64,000 nt of DNA from CAYSEW01 sp964430245. Lineage in GTDB: Bacteria > Bacteroidota > Bacteroidia > Flavobacteriales_D > Parvicellaceae. Position numbers and translations under genes: made by a program. The stretch covers positions 1-64,000 of the forward strand of contig CAYSEW010000011.1 in the NCBI GenBank assembly GCA_964430245.1, given 5' to 3'. Under the pieces are notes generated by a model. The model had not been told where the DNA came from and did not search any database. It worked only from the letters and a program-made list of their open reading frames with translations. Shown one piece after another: positions 52,057 through 61,734 of this stretch. Numbering within the stretch: the stretch's first letter is position 1; every line of letters begins with the position of its first letter.

Positions 52057-53388
52057 ATGTTTAGTTTTTGGTTCAAAAAATGGTCTTTTAATTATAAATT
52101 GGGTTATGCTATTGTCAGAACTGGGCTAAGAACATTTTATAAAAAATATGAACTAGAGGGATTAGAAAACATACCAAAAGATGGTGGCGTTATATTTGCT
52201 GTTAATCATCAAAATGCATTTATGGATCCTGTTGTAATTGCCTCTCAATTACAACAAAATACCTACTATCTTACTAGAGCAGATATCTTTAAAAAAAAAT
52301 TAGCAGCTAAGATCTTTAATAGTATCTACATGCTCCCTATCTATAGGCAAAGGGATGGGGTGAATACCATTACTAAAAATGAAAAAACTTTTGATCGTTG
52401 TTTTGACATTTTAAAAAACAATGGATTCATTATTATTTTTCCTGAAGGAAATCATAACAACCAAAAAAAGCTCCGGTCTCTTAAAAAAGGGGTTGCTAGA
52501 ATTGGTTTAGGCTCTGCCAATAAATACAATTATAAAAACAAGGTATACATCGTTCCTGTAGGGCTAAACTATAGTAATCATACCAAAATGGGAGCAACAC
52601 TTTATATGAATTTTGGAGCTCCTATTTCACTTGAAAAATATTATGCTTCACATGTCAATGAACCAAGCACAACAATAAACAATGTTGTTGATAAGGTAGA
52701 AAAAGAAATGGGAGAACTGATCCTTAATATTCATTCATCCAATTATGATCTTATTAATGAGCTAGTATTTATCCTAAAGAAAAAATTAAACTCATTATCA
52801 AAGCAGGATTATTCCCTAAGTAATGAATTTAAACTACAACAAGAACTGGTTAAAAAGACTGAAGTTTTAGAAAAAGAAGACCCTGCTACATTTAATAAAT
52901 TAATTGAAAATATAGCTTCCTTAAGCTCCTTTTTAAAAGAAAACAACATTAGCCCTATACATTTAGATGATTCTTTGAATAAAGAAACCTCTATCTTCAT
53001 AAATATTATTTTTCTATTCCTTTCCTCGCCTATACACCTTGTTGGACTTTTAAGTAATTATTTGCCCTATAAAATTCCAGTATGGTTTGTAAATAAGAAA
53101 GTTAACGATGTCCATTTTCATAGCTCAATTAAAATGACTTTAGGAGTTATTTTATTCTTTTTATTCTGGACAACTCAACTAATAATAATAACTAGTTATT
53201 TAGGGATTAACATCGGAATAATCTATTTAATATCACTACCTGTTTTAGCTTGGTTCAATTATAAATATTGGATCTTAATTCTTAAAACAAAAGGTAAATG
53301 GAATTATTTGAATTTGAAAAAGAAAAATAAATTAGTAGAAGCTGAAAAATATTATGCTGAAATATTATCTATAATTGAAAAATTATAG
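52057..53388 (+). CDS. PlsC-type glycerolipid acyltransferase with C-terminal membrane region
   Basis: 443 residues. The N-terminal half has the acyltransferase motifs NHQNAFMDP (H-x4-D) and FPEGNHNNQKKLRSLKKG. The C-terminal half has helical linkers (about 220-310) and three or so hydrophobic helices (INIIFLFLSSPIHLVGLLS, MTLGVILFFLFWTTQLIIITSYLG, IIYLISLPVLAWFNYKYW). This longer layout is a known Bacteroidota class of acyltransferases with a conserved membrane tail. Probable step: acylation of glycerol-3-phosphate or lysophospholipid. It ends overlapping the convergent MORN gene by 6 bp. Confidence 0.83.
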   Translation: MFSFWFKKWSFNYKLGYAIVRTGLRTFYKKYELEGLENIPKDGGVIFAVNHQNAFMDPVVIASQLQQNTYYLTRADIFKKKLAAKIFNSIYMLPIYRQRDGVNTITKNEKTFDRCFDILKNNGFIIIFPEGNHNNQKKLRSLKKGVARIGLGSANKYNYKNKVYIVPVGLNYSNHTKMGATLYMNFGAPISLEKYYASHVNEPSTTINNVVDKVEKEMGELILNIHSSNYDLINELVFILKKKLNSLSKQDYSLSNEFKLQQELVKKTEVLEKEDPATFNKLIENIASLSSFLKENNISPIHLDDSLNKETSIFINIIFLFLSSPIHLVGLLSNYLPYKIPVWFVNKKVNDVHFHSSIKMTLGVILFFLFWTTQLIIITSYLGINIGIIYLISLPVLAWFNYKYWILILKTKGKWNYLNLKKKNKLVEAEKYYAEILSIIEKL

Positions 53389-54291
53389 AACCCCATTACC
53401 TGCGTACTTACCTTCTTTGTAGACCTCTATTCTTTCTAAAAGACCATTCTCGTCATAAATATAATGCTTTCCTTCCCAAAGTTTACCTCCTATAAACTCC
53501 CCATCCATCAATATATCCTTGTTTTCATTATACGTTTTATGATATCCATCTTTTAATAACCTTTGCTCTGTTGACTCTTCTTCAACTCCAATATTAATCT
53601 CTCCAACAGCAATTATACCTTCTCCTTCTTCTTCATTAGTTTCCAATACAACTTCAGGGTTAACCCTTTCAATTATCCCAGAGCTTGTGCCATCTCCTGT
53701 TTGATCAAATTCAATGGTTTCTTTTATGTCTCCATTGGGCCAATACCTTGTTGCTGTTCCAGACTCTTTTCCATTATTTGTGTTAAAAGATAGTTCAAGC
53801 TGTCCATTACTATGATAATATTCTACGACACCTTCAGTTTTACCTTTTTCATTGAATACTTTTTTTTGGGCAATAGTTCCATCCTCATAATAACGTTCAA
53901 ATTCACCTGTATATACACGCCCCTTCCAATTCCCTTGTTCTTCCACCTGACCATTCGGATGGAAAGTTTTAAATTCACCCAATGGCCTTCCATTAACATA
54001 CTGTATCTCACTTTTTAAAGTGCCATCTGGGTAATATTTTTTCCATAACCCTTGCTTTCGGCTAGATTTAAAGACACCCTCTTCAATAATACCATCAGGT
54101 TTGTAATCAGGAAGGTTTCTCATTTTCCCATAAATAATCCAATACCCTTCTTTTTTACCTTCAACAGTCTGATTGATAGAATCTTTAGCCGTTGTCTGAT
54201 GGGCCTTAATAGATAAAGTAGTTTTACCTGCGTTTATATCAGTAAATACAAACACCAATAATGCAATCATTATTGAAATAATTGATCTCAT
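53383..54291 (-). CDS. Exported MORN-variant repeat protein (YwqK-like)
   Basis: 302 residues. A signal peptide (about 1-21) is followed by repeated MORN-variant units such as GLWKKYYPDGTLKSEIQYVNGRPLGEFKTFHPNGQVEEQGNWKG, spaced about every 22-24 residues. There are at least six in a row, then an acidic linker (VVLETNEEEGEGI) and a final repeat set ending KEGKYAGNGVL. Such proteins are widely labelled 'toxin-antitoxin system YwqK family antitoxin', but no toxin gene is here and the signal peptide argues for an envelope role. Function unknown. A smaller relative is at 61735. Confidence 0.8.
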   Translation of the reverse strand: MRSIISIMIALLVFVFTDINAGKTTLSIKAHQTTAKDSINQTVEGKKEGYWIIYGKMRNLPDYKPDGIIEEGVFKSSRKQGLWKKYYPDGTLKSEIQYVNGRPLGEFKTFHPNGQVEEQGNWKGRVYTGEFERYYEDGTIAQKKVFNEKGKTEGVVEYYHSNGQLELSFNTNNGKESGTATRYWPNGDIKETIEFDQTGDGTSSGIIERVNPEVVLETNEEEGEGIIAVGEINIGVEEESTEQRLLKDGYHKTYNENKDILMDGEFIGGKLWEGKHYIYDENGLLERIEVYKEGKYAGNGVL

Positions 54292-54411
54292 CTTAGAACT
54301 TCTTTATATACAAGATAAAAAACCATTTATTTTCTAAAATAATATTTCGACAAAAACCCCCAAAAAGTCGACAAGGGAATTTTTATTTTAATTTAAATAT
54401 ACAAATATGTA

Positions 54412-55359
54412 TTATGCCAATGTTAACTTTAACTCTTCTAACATAATTTTTGTAATGCCCTGTAAGTCAAAATTAGGTCTCCATCCCCAATCTTTTCTAG
54501 CAATTTGATCATTTATTTGAGAAGGCCAGCTTTTTGCAATTTCATTTCTAAAATCAGTATTATAAGAAATTTCAAATGTTGGGATTACTTTTTTTATTTC
54601 TTCTGCAATCTCATAGGGAGTTAAAGTAATACCACTGACATTATAACTACTTCTAATTGTGATTTTTTGCTCATCAGCCTCCATCAACTCAATGGTTGCC
54701 CTTATTGCATCATCCATATACATCATTGGTAGCGCCAAATTCTTTTCTAAAAAACACACATAATTATTATGCTTAATAGCATGGTGAAAAATTTCAACTG
54801 CATAATCAGTTGTCCCACCACCAGGTGCCCCTTTATAGCTAATTAATCCTGGGTATCTGATACTTCTAACGTCAACACCAAAGTTTTTAAAATAATATTC
54901 ACACCACCTTTCACCAGACAGCTTACTTATTCCATAAACAGTTGTAGGGTCCATTATTGTTTGCTGAGGCGTATTCTTAGGCGGTGTGTTCGGTCCAAAT
55001 ACAGCAATAGAGCTAGGCCAGAAAATTTTATTAATTAATTTATTTTTTGCTAACTCAAGAAGGTTTAAAAGCCCTTCCATATTTATTTTCCATGCAAGCT
55101 CTGGTTTTTTTTCAGCTGTAGCTGAAAGTAAAGCAGCTAGTAAATAAACCTCCTTAATGTCATGCTTTTTAATTACTTTTTTTATTTGCTCAAAATCCAA
55201 GACATTTAACTCCTCAAACGGACCTCCATACAACACCTCATCTAATGGAGTTCTAATGTCTGATGCCACCACCTGGTCACTGCCATGGGTTTTACGTAAC
55301 TCAATTACAAGCTCTGTTCCAATTTGACCAGATGACCCTATTACTAATATTTTAGACAT
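54412..55359 (-). CDS. L-threonine 3-dehydrogenase, SDR type
   Basis: 315 residues of the extended short-chain dehydrogenase fold. The Rossmann motif is GSSGQIGTEL, and the catalytic Tyr-x3-Lys is YGISK with upstream FWPSSIAVFGPNTP. IRYPGLISYKGAPGGGTTDYAV is a strong mark of the UDP-galactose epimerase-like L-threonine dehydrogenases. These oxidise threonine to 2-amino-3-ketobutyrate with NAD. The partner ligase (Kbl) is not adjacent. A general NAD-dependent epimerase is the alternative. Confidence 0.87.
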   Translation of the reverse strand: MSKILVIGSSGQIGTELVIELRKTHGSDQVVASDIRTPLDEVLYGGPFEELNVLDFEQIKKVIKKHDIKEVYLLAALLSATAEKKPELAWKINMEGLLNLLELAKNKLINKIFWPSSIAVFGPNTPPKNTPQQTIMDPTTVYGISKLSGERWCEYYFKNFGVDVRSIRYPGLISYKGAPGGGTTDYAVEIFHHAIKHNNYVCFLEKNLALPMMYMDDAIRATIELMEADEQKITIRSSYNVSGITLTPYEIAEEIKKVIPTFEISYNTDFRNEIAKSWPSQINDQIARKDWGWRPNFDLQGITKIMLEELKLTLA

Positions 55360-55375
55360 TTTTTGACATTTTTAG

Positions 55376-55383
55376 CAAAAATA
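55376..55383 (-). promoter_or_regulatory. Candidate -7 box before the threonine dehydrogenase gene
   Basis: Minus-strand TATTTTTG (TAnnTTTG) lies 16 bp before the start at 55359, in the 44-bp gap after hflX (same strand). It hints at a separate promoter. Confidence 0.4.
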
Positions 55384-55403
55384 GAAAAAGTTAGTGACTG
55401 AAT

Positions 55404-56546
55404 TTATCGATTATATGGAAATCTGTTTTTATGAATTATTTTAGTCTCAATATGTAACATTTCTCTAAGTTGATCTAAGTTTAATTTATTTGTTGCAGAA
55501 ATAAAAACATGTTTATTGTTTATTTTAGACAGCCAGCTTTTTTTTAGCTGCTCAATATTAAGGTCTAGTTTGTTCTTATTGATCTTATCAATTTTATTAA
55601 ACACCATAATGGTTGGTTTTTCAGTCTGTAATAAGTCATTTAATGTTTCGTTCACAACATCATAATGGTCATTAAAAGATGTTTGAGAAACATCAACAAC
55701 ATGAATTAGCACATCTGCCTCTCTAACTTCATCTAATGTAGATTTAAATGATTCAATTAGCTGATGAGGTAGTTTTCTAATGAATCCAACCGTGTCAGTT
55801 AATAAAAAAGGGATGGAATTAATTACCACTTTTCTAACAGTTGTATCTAAAGTAGCAAACAACTTGTTTTCTGCAAAAACATCCGATTTACTTAAAATAT
55901 TCATTATAGTTGACTTTCCAACATTTGTATATCCTACTAACGCTACTCTTACCATATTCCCTCTATTGCTCCTTTGGGCAATTTTCTGATTATCTATCTT
56001 TATTAATTTCTTCTTTAATAAATTAATCTTTTGTTTAATAATCCTTCTATCAGTTTCAATCTGAGTCTCTCCTGGACCCCTCATACCAATGCCTCCTTTT
56101 TGTCTCTCAAGGTGAGTCCACATTCTAGTTAGCCTTGGTAATAAATATTGGTATTGCGCTAATTCAACCTGGGTTTTAGCATGAGAAGTCCTTGCTCTAC
56201 TAGCAAAAATATCTAAGATCAAATTACTTCTGTCCAAGATCTTGCATTCTAGAATTCTCTCTATATTACGGATCTGAGTAGCTTCAAGGTCATCATCAAA
56301 AATAGCCATGTCAATTTCATTCTCTTTAACAAATTGCTTTATCTCGTTGATTTTACCTTTTCCAACAAAAGTTGCAGGATGCGGAGTGTCCATTTTCTGG
56401 ATAAATACTTTTGTTGTATGAGCTCCAGATGTCAATGCTAAAAACTGTAGCTCATCTAAATATTCATCTGCTTCTTCCTTAAGCTGGTTTTTTAATATGA
56501 GTCCTATTAATATTGCTTTTTCCTTTTTAGGAGCTGTCGAAATCAT
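55404..56546 (-). CDS. hflX: HflX-type ribosome-associated GTPase
   Basis: 380 residues. The N-terminal HflX domain (about 1-180) has ATFVGKGKINEIKQF and the RTSHAKTQVELAQYQYLLPRL helix with GGIGMRGPGETQIETDRR. The G domain carries G1 GYTNVGKST, G3 DTVGFI and G4 NKID. HflX splits stalled 70S ribosomes after heat or antibiotic stress. It is the last gene of a minus-strand run with the cytochrome c and the 4-TM protein (5 bp after the cytochrome stop). Confidence 0.95.
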   Translation of the reverse strand: MISTAPKKEKAILIGLILKNQLKEEADEYLDELQFLALTSGAHTTKVFIQKMDTPHPATFVGKGKINEIKQFVKENEIDMAIFDDDLEATQIRNIERILECKILDRSNLILDIFASRARTSHAKTQVELAQYQYLLPRLTRMWTHLERQKGGIGMRGPGETQIETDRRIIKQKINLLKKKLIKIDNQKIAQRSNRGNMVRVALVGYTNVGKSTIMNILSKSDVFAENKLFATLDTTVRKVVINSIPFLLTDTVGFIRKLPHQLIESFKSTLDEVREADVLIHVVDVSQTSFNDHYDVVNETLNDLLQTEKPTIMVFNKIDKINKNKLDLNIEQLKKSWLSKINNKHVFISATNKLNLDQLREMLHIETKIIHKNRFPYNR

Positions 56547-56551
56547 ATTTA

Positions 56552-56848
56552 TTAATTAGATCGAAGTTTAAAAACATAATTTGCAACAGCATCAATTTGT
56601 GAGTCGGACAAAATCCCTTTATATGGTTTCATATTGTTTCTTCCTTTTGAAATCACATTAATCACTTGCTTTTTATCTAAATCAGATGAGGTTAAGTCAC
56701 TGGCCCCAGAAACCTGAAGATCTCCTTTTAAACCATGACATGACACACAGTTGTTTTCAAAAATCAACTTGCCGCTATTTTTATTTGAAGTCTCATTTGC
56801 ACAAGAAAACGCTATTAATAGAATACAAGAAAAACACACAAATCTCAT
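56552..56848 (-). CDS. Small c-type cytochrome lipoprotein
   Basis: 98 residues from ATG 56848; the frame runs further upstream but overlaps the neighbouring gene. The signal peptide ends IAFSC (lipobox). The heme c site is CVSCH with the sixth ligand Met probably in NNMKPYKG. The class I cytochrome end DSQIDAVANYVFKL is intact. It would carry electrons in the periplasm on a lipid anchor. The 4-TM gene lies just upstream in the same unit. Confidence 0.88.
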   Translation of the reverse strand: MRFVCFSCILLIAFSCANETSNKNSGKLIFENNCVSCHGLKGDLQVSGASDLTSSDLDKKQVINVISKGRNNMKPYKGILSDSQIDAVANYVFKLRSN

Positions 56849-56859
56849 AGTGCAAAAAA

Positions 56860-57282
56860 TTAGGCCCAGCTTGCAGTGGCATAAATAAAAGGCCATGGAA
56901 TAGAAAGAAGAATAATCACTAACCCAGCAAGAAACCAAAGAAATATCTTTCTGAATTTTGAGCTACTCGTCTTGCTCTTTTTTGCTCTGCTATGCCCTAT
57001 GGTAATAAAAGTAGCTGCTAGGACCATTCCCATTGGATGTACAATAGCATAAAAAATAGGTGTGTTTGCAATGTCATATTTTTTACCCATAAAATACAAG
57101 GCAACCCCTAACAATACCATTGAATGGGTAATAATAAGAGTAATTGTGGAGAGTAGTCTATCTTTTATTTTGTAGCTCTCGTTGTTTTTCCATTTTAAAA
57201 TAGCGTTAATAATTACAACAATAAGAATCAGTAATAATATCCAACGGAATCCAGAATGTGCATGTTTTAAACCTTCTAACAT
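56860..57282 (-). CDS. 4-TM membrane protein, possible heme-binding partner of the cytochrome
   Basis: 140 residues with four hydrophobic helices. Histidines sit near each helix: LKHAHSGFRW, IITHSMVLLG, IVHPMGMVLA and TIGHSRAKK. This matches a small Bacteroidota cytochrome b-like family that databases sometimes name, wrongly, 50S ribosomal protein L27. Heme binding is inferred from the histidines and the linkage to a cytochrome c gene 11 bp downstream. It could instead be a simple structural membrane protein. Confidence 0.6.
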   Translation of the reverse strand: MLEGLKHAHSGFRWILLLILIVVIINAILKWKNNESYKIKDRLLSTITLIITHSMVLLGVALYFMGKKYDIANTPIFYAIVHPMGMVLAATFITIGHSRAKKSKTSSSKFRKIFLWFLAGLVIILLSIPWPFIYATASWA

Positions 57283-57365
57283 ATTTTTAAATTATAACAA
57301 ATCTATGAAGATGAATGAATAAAATTATAAACGAATTGATTTTTTTTACATCTTCACAATCCAAA

Positions 57366-60300
57366 ATGAAACTACTTTTTCTAAAAATATTCATTGTGTT
57401 TGCCTCATTTTCATTAATAGGGCAAGAACATAACCCAGGAAATGGCCCAAAAAACAAGAACCATAATTTCACGGTTTTTAAAAATGCAACTATTCATGTT
57501 TCCTATGATAAAATCATTGAAAATGGTGATCTTCTCATTAAAAGTGGTAAAATAATTACTGTTGGAACTAATTTAACAATTCCTAAAAATAGTATTGTTC
57601 ATGACCTAAAAGGGAAACACATTTATTGCTCATTCATAGAATTATTCTCATCAATTGGATTGCCTGAATTGAAGAGAGAAAAAAGGACTGATTACCCACA
57701 ATATAAAAGTGCTAAAAAGGGTCCTTACTATTGGAATGAAGCCATACATCCAGAATACAATGCAATTAACGATCTTTCTTTTGATCAAAAAAAAATCAAA
57801 CCCTTTTTAGAGAAAGGATTTGGTCTTACTTTATCACATTCTCAAAATGGAATTGCTAGAGGAACCGGGTTCCTATTAGCTCTAAATGAAAAGAAAAATA
57901 AAAATATTATTAGCAGTTATGCTGGATCCTTTTTCTCTTTTAAAAAGGGAGTTTCTAATCAAGTATATCCTAGTTCCTTAATGGGTTGCATTGCTTTACT
58001 AAGACAGATGTATTATGACATGGATTGGTATTCTTATCAAAGTATTGATCAATATGAAGATCTTTCAATGAAAGCAATGTTTAAAAACGCTGCACTTACT
58101 CAATTTTTCATAACTGATAATCATCTTGATGTCTTAAGAGCCTCAAAAATCGCTAATGAATTTAACCTTAATTATATCATAAAGGGTGGTGGAGATGAGT
58201 ATAAGAATATTTCAGCTATCAAATCATCTAATATTAGTCTTATTGTCCCCGTTGACTTCCCTAAGCCATATGATGTTGAAGATCCATATGATGCTACAAA
58301 ACTTTCTACTTCTCAGCTTTTGCATTGGAAAAATGCGCCAAAAAATCTTGCAGAGCTAGAAAAAAACAACATAACATTCGCCATAACTGGATATGGACTT
58401 AAGAAAACAGACTTCTTTAAAAATATTAGACTTGCTGTTTCAAAAGGAATAAGTAAAGAAGCTGTCTATAAAGCTTTAACAGAAACGCCAGCTAAAATGT
58501 TAGGCCTAGATAAATCTATAGGCTCGTTAGAGGAAGGAAAATGGGCTAATTTCATCATTGCTTCTGATGAGATTTTTGAAAAAGATGGAGCACTGCTTGA
58601 AAATTGGGTGCAAGGTGAAAGAACAATTATTAAACCTTCTGACAAAATAGACACTAGAGGTATTTACAATTTAAACACCAATCAAAATATTAGAACTCTT
58701 ACAGTTAAGGGTGAAATTTCAAATCCTAAAGCTCAACTTGATTATAATATTATAGTTGACAGTACTAATAAGCAAGGAGATCTTGTAATAGATAGTGTTA
58801 CTGGTAAGCCTTTTAAACTTACAGCCAAAAAGAAAGTACCTGTAGCATTAAAAATTGAAGGTCAAAAAATCAATCTCTCTTTTTTAATTAATGAAGGGGT
58901 TTATAGGTTATCAGGTAATATCAATTACAATAGTGGTTCATGGGATGGAAACGGGAAAGATCCAAATGGAAATTGGATTAAATGGACGGCAATAAGAAAA
59001 GATGATGTTAAAAATGAAATTAAAAATAATGCCAACGTCAAAGACACTTCTGGAATCCTATTCAAATATCCTATTTCATCTTATGGATGGGATTCAATTC
59101 CTGAATCTAAACCGTTTTTAATTAAAAATATTACCATTTGGACTTCTGAAATTGAAGGGGTCTTGAAAAATACAGATGTTCTAATTAGAGATGGGAAAAT
59201 AGCACACATAGGAAAAATATTAGATGTTGTAGATAAAGAAACAATAATAATTGATGGAACGGGAAAACATTTAACAGCTGGCTTAATTGACGAACACTCT
59301 CATATAGCAATATCTAGAGGTGTAAATGAAGGGTCTCATGCAATAAGTGCAGAGGTTAGGTTAAATGATGTAATTAACCCAAATGACATCAATATTTATC
59401 GCCAGCTAGCTGGAGGTGTAACAACCTCCCAATTACTACATGGGTCTGCCAACCCAATAGGAGGTCAAAGTGCCATTATTAAATTAAGATGGGGTGCAGA
59501 TGCAGAAGGAATGAAATATGAAAATGCTTCTAAGTTCATAAAATTTGCTTTAGGTGAAAATGTAAAACAGTCTAATTGGGGAGATAGAAATGTAATCAGA
59601 TTTCCTCAAACTAGAATGGGTGTCGAACAAATATACTACGATGCATTTTTAAGGGCTCGAGAATATGAAAACAATTGGAATGCTTATTACAATTCAAAAA
59701 AGAAGAACAAATTTACTATAGAAAAACCTAGGAAAGATATTCAGCTAGAGACTCTTTTAGAAATATTAAATAAAGAAAGGTTTATCACTTGCCATTCATA
59801 TGTGCAATCTGAGATCAATATGTTAATGAAAGTTGCTGACTCTATGGGTTTTAAAATCAATACGTTTACTCATATTCTTGAAGGTTATAAAGTTGCAGAT
59901 AAAATGAAAACACATGGTGTGGGAGGCTCGAGTTTTTCTGACTGGTGGGCATACAAATATGAGGTAAAAGATGCTATTCCTCACAATGCTTCTCTTCTAA
60001 ATGCTATGGGGATAATAACTGCTATAAATTCTGATGATGCAGAAATGGGTAGAAGGCTAAACCAAGAGGCAGCAAAAGGTATAAAGTATGGAGGGATGAC
60101 AGAAGAAGATGCGCTAAAAATGGTGACTATTAACCCAGCTAAGCTTTTACATTTAGATGATCGAGTAGGAAGTATAAAAGTGGGGAAAGATGCAGACCTT
60201 GTTGTCTGGTCAGGCCCACCTTTATCCGTTTATTCGAAAGTTGAAAAAACATATATTGATGGAATTCTTTATTATAATGCAGCAGATAATTCAATTAAAG

Positions 60301-60440
60301 AGAAGGAACTACAAAAGCTTAGAAATGATATTATTGCTGATATGATAAAAGCCAAAAAAGCTGGTAAAAAAGTACAATCAGTACAAGAAAATAAGCCAAA
60401 AATACATGTTTGTGGCACCTTAAATGATGACGGAAATTAA
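57366..60440 (+). CDS. Large exported amidohydrolase with two tandem amidohydrolase-like domains
   Basis: 1024 residues from ATG 57366. The signal peptide (IFIVFASFSLIG, then Q) exports it. Residues about 25-430 look like a degenerate amidohydrolase: the metal His pair after strand 1 is replaced (CSFIELFSSIG). The second half (about 590-1000) is intact, with DEHSHIA (HxH), the CHSY and FTHIL histidines and the late catalytic Asp in AINSDDAEMG. A beta-sandwich-like linker separates them. In similar Bacteroidota proteins the substrate is unknown; imidazolonepropionase-like dipeptidases are relatives. The start of the next gene overlaps its stop by 1 bp. Confidence 0.85.
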   Translation: MKLLFLKIFIVFASFSLIGQEHNPGNGPKNKNHNFTVFKNATIHVSYDKIIENGDLLIKSGKIITVGTNLTIPKNSIVHDLKGKHIYCSFIELFSSIGLPELKREKRTDYPQYKSAKKGPYYWNEAIHPEYNAINDLSFDQKKIKPFLEKGFGLTLSHSQNGIARGTGFLLALNEKKNKNIISSYAGSFFSFKKGVSNQVYPSSLMGCIALLRQMYYDMDWYSYQSIDQYEDLSMKAMFKNAALTQFFITDNHLDVLRASKIANEFNLNYIIKGGGDEYKNISAIKSSNISLIVPVDFPKPYDVEDPYDATKLSTSQLLHWKNAPKNLAELEKNNITFAITGYGLKKTDFFKNIRLAVSKGISKEAVYKALTETPAKMLGLDKSIGSLEEGKWANFIIASDEIFEKDGALLENWVQGERTIIKPSDKIDTRGIYNLNTNQNIRTLTVKGEISNPKAQLDYNIIVDSTNKQGDLVIDSVTGKPFKLTAKKKVPVALKIEGQKINLSFLINEGVYRLSGNINYNSGSWDGNGKDPNGNWIKWTAIRKDDVKNEIKNNANVKDTSGILFKYPISSYGWDSIPESKPFLIKNITIWTSEIEGVLKNTDVLIRDGKIAHIGKILDVVDKETIIIDGTGKHLTAGLIDEHSHIAISRGVNEGSHAISAEVRLNDVINPNDINIYRQLAGGVTTSQLLHGSANPIGGQSAIIKLRWGADAEGMKYENASKFIKFALGENVKQSNWGDRNVIRFPQTRMGVEQIYYDAFLRAREYENNWNAYYNSKKKNKFTIEKPRKDIQLETLLEILNKERFITCHSYVQSEINMLMKVADSMGFKINTFTHILEGYKVADKMKTHGVGGSSFSDWWAYKYEVKDAIPHNASLLNAMGIITAINSDDAEMGRRLNQEAAKGIKYGGMTEEDALKMVTINPAKLLHLDDRVGSIKVGKDADLVVWSGPPLSVYSKVEKTYIDGILYYNAADNSIKEKELQKLRNDIIADMIKAKKAGKKVQSVQENKPKIHVCGTLNDDGN

Positions 60441-61729
60441 TGATTAGATCTATAACATATTTATTGCTTTTTATAAGTGTAATTTCACATGGTCAAGAAA
60501 CTCCTGGTGAGCAACAAGAAAAAAGTATTCTTTTACTAAATGGAACAGCTCATCTAGGAAATGGAAAAATGATCAAACGATCTGCCATTGGGCTGGAGAA
60601 TGGAAAAATAACAATGGTGGAAAATGCGCTTACCAAAACAATTGACACTACTGTTTTTGATACTGTTATACATATAAAAAATAAACATGTATATCCAGGA
60701 TTTATAGCTTGTAATTCAACATTGGGCCTTATAGACATAGGAGCTGTGAGAGCAACCAGAGACTATAGAGAAGTAGGAGCCTACAATCCTAATGTTAGAA
60801 CAATTATTGCTTATAACACCGACTCTAAGATCACTCCTACTATTAGAACAAATGGAATATTAATTGGCCAAATATGTCCTAGAGGAGGCATAATAAGTGG
60901 TAGTTCATCAGTTGTTCAATTTGACGCTTGGAATTGGGAAGATGCCATTATTAAAAAAGATGAAGGCATTCATTTGAATTGGCCTCATTACAGTCCTGTT
61001 AAAAAGAACAAAAAAGGAAGCTCTAATAATAGCTACACTTCTGCAACTAAGAGTATTGAGGAGTATTTTAATCAATGTGTCGCTTATTCAAAAGGAACTA
61101 ATGATGGTGAAACAGATCTTCGTTTAGAGGCAATGAAAGGAATCTTCAATGGGGATAAACAGCTATATGTTCACGCTAACTACATCAAAGAGATTTCAGA
61201 CATAATCAACTTTAAAAAGAAATACAAAATTGCTCATTTATGTATTGTTGGTGGATATGACTCTTGGATGGTTGCTAAAAGACTTAAAGAAAATAACATA
61301 AGTATCATGCTTACTAGAGTGCATGGATTACCTAAAAGAGATCATAATGATATCCATCTTCCATTTAAACTTCCTGGAATGCTTGCTAAAGAAGGGGTTC
61401 TTTTCTGCATACAAAATGCTGGTGACATGGAGCAAATGATAACTAGAAATTTACCCTTTATGGTAGGAACGGCTATCGCTTATGGTTTAGAATATGAAAA
61501 AGGTGTAGCATCAGTGACTTTAAATGCCGCTAAAATATTGGGTATTGATGACCGTTTAGGAAGTATCGAAAAGGGGAAAGACGCCACTTTATTTATTTCA
61601 TCAGGCGATGCCTTTGATATGATTTCAAATAATTTAGAGATTGCTTTTATTAATGGTAGAAGAATATCATTGTCAAATGATCAAATCAAAAACTATTTAA
61701 AGTATAAAAAGAAATACGGAATTAACTAA
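60440..61729 (+). CDS. Exported amidohydrolase-like protein lacking the metal site (partner of the preceding gene)
   Basis: 429 residues. The signal peptide (ITYLLLFISVISHG, then Q) is followed by an amidohydrolase fold with the usual composite beta domain (ILLLNGTAHLGNG... GRRISL), but the HxH after strand 1 is missing: VYPGFIACNSTLGLIDIG stands where PGxIDxHxH should be. The conserved end NAAKILGIDDRLGSIEKGKDATLFI is kept. It is probably a non-catalytic partner of the preceding protein, with which it is translationally coupled (TAATG). Confidence 0.82.
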   Translation: MIRSITYLLLFISVISHGQETPGEQQEKSILLLNGTAHLGNGKMIKRSAIGLENGKITMVENALTKTIDTTVFDTVIHIKNKHVYPGFIACNSTLGLIDIGAVRATRDYREVGAYNPNVRTIIAYNTDSKITPTIRTNGILIGQICPRGGIISGSSSVVQFDAWNWEDAIIKKDEGIHLNWPHYSPVKKNKKGSSNNSYTSATKSIEEYFNQCVAYSKGTNDGETDLRLEAMKGIFNGDKQLYVHANYIKEISDIINFKKKYKIAHLCIVGGYDSWMVAKRLKENNISIMLTRVHGLPKRDHNDIHLPFKLPGMLAKEGVLFCIQNAGDMEQMITRNLPFMVGTAIAYGLEYEKGVASVTLNAAKILGIDDRLGSIEKGKDATLFISSGDAFDMISNNLEIAFINGRRISLSNDQIKNYLKYKKKYGIN

Positions 61730-61734
61730 GGCTT

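Noticed and set aside
53383..54291. Toxin-antitoxin system suggested by the common name of YwqK-like MORN proteins (also 61735-62163)
   Set aside because: No toxin-like gene is adjacent to either, and both proteins have export signals, so an antitoxin role is not supported.
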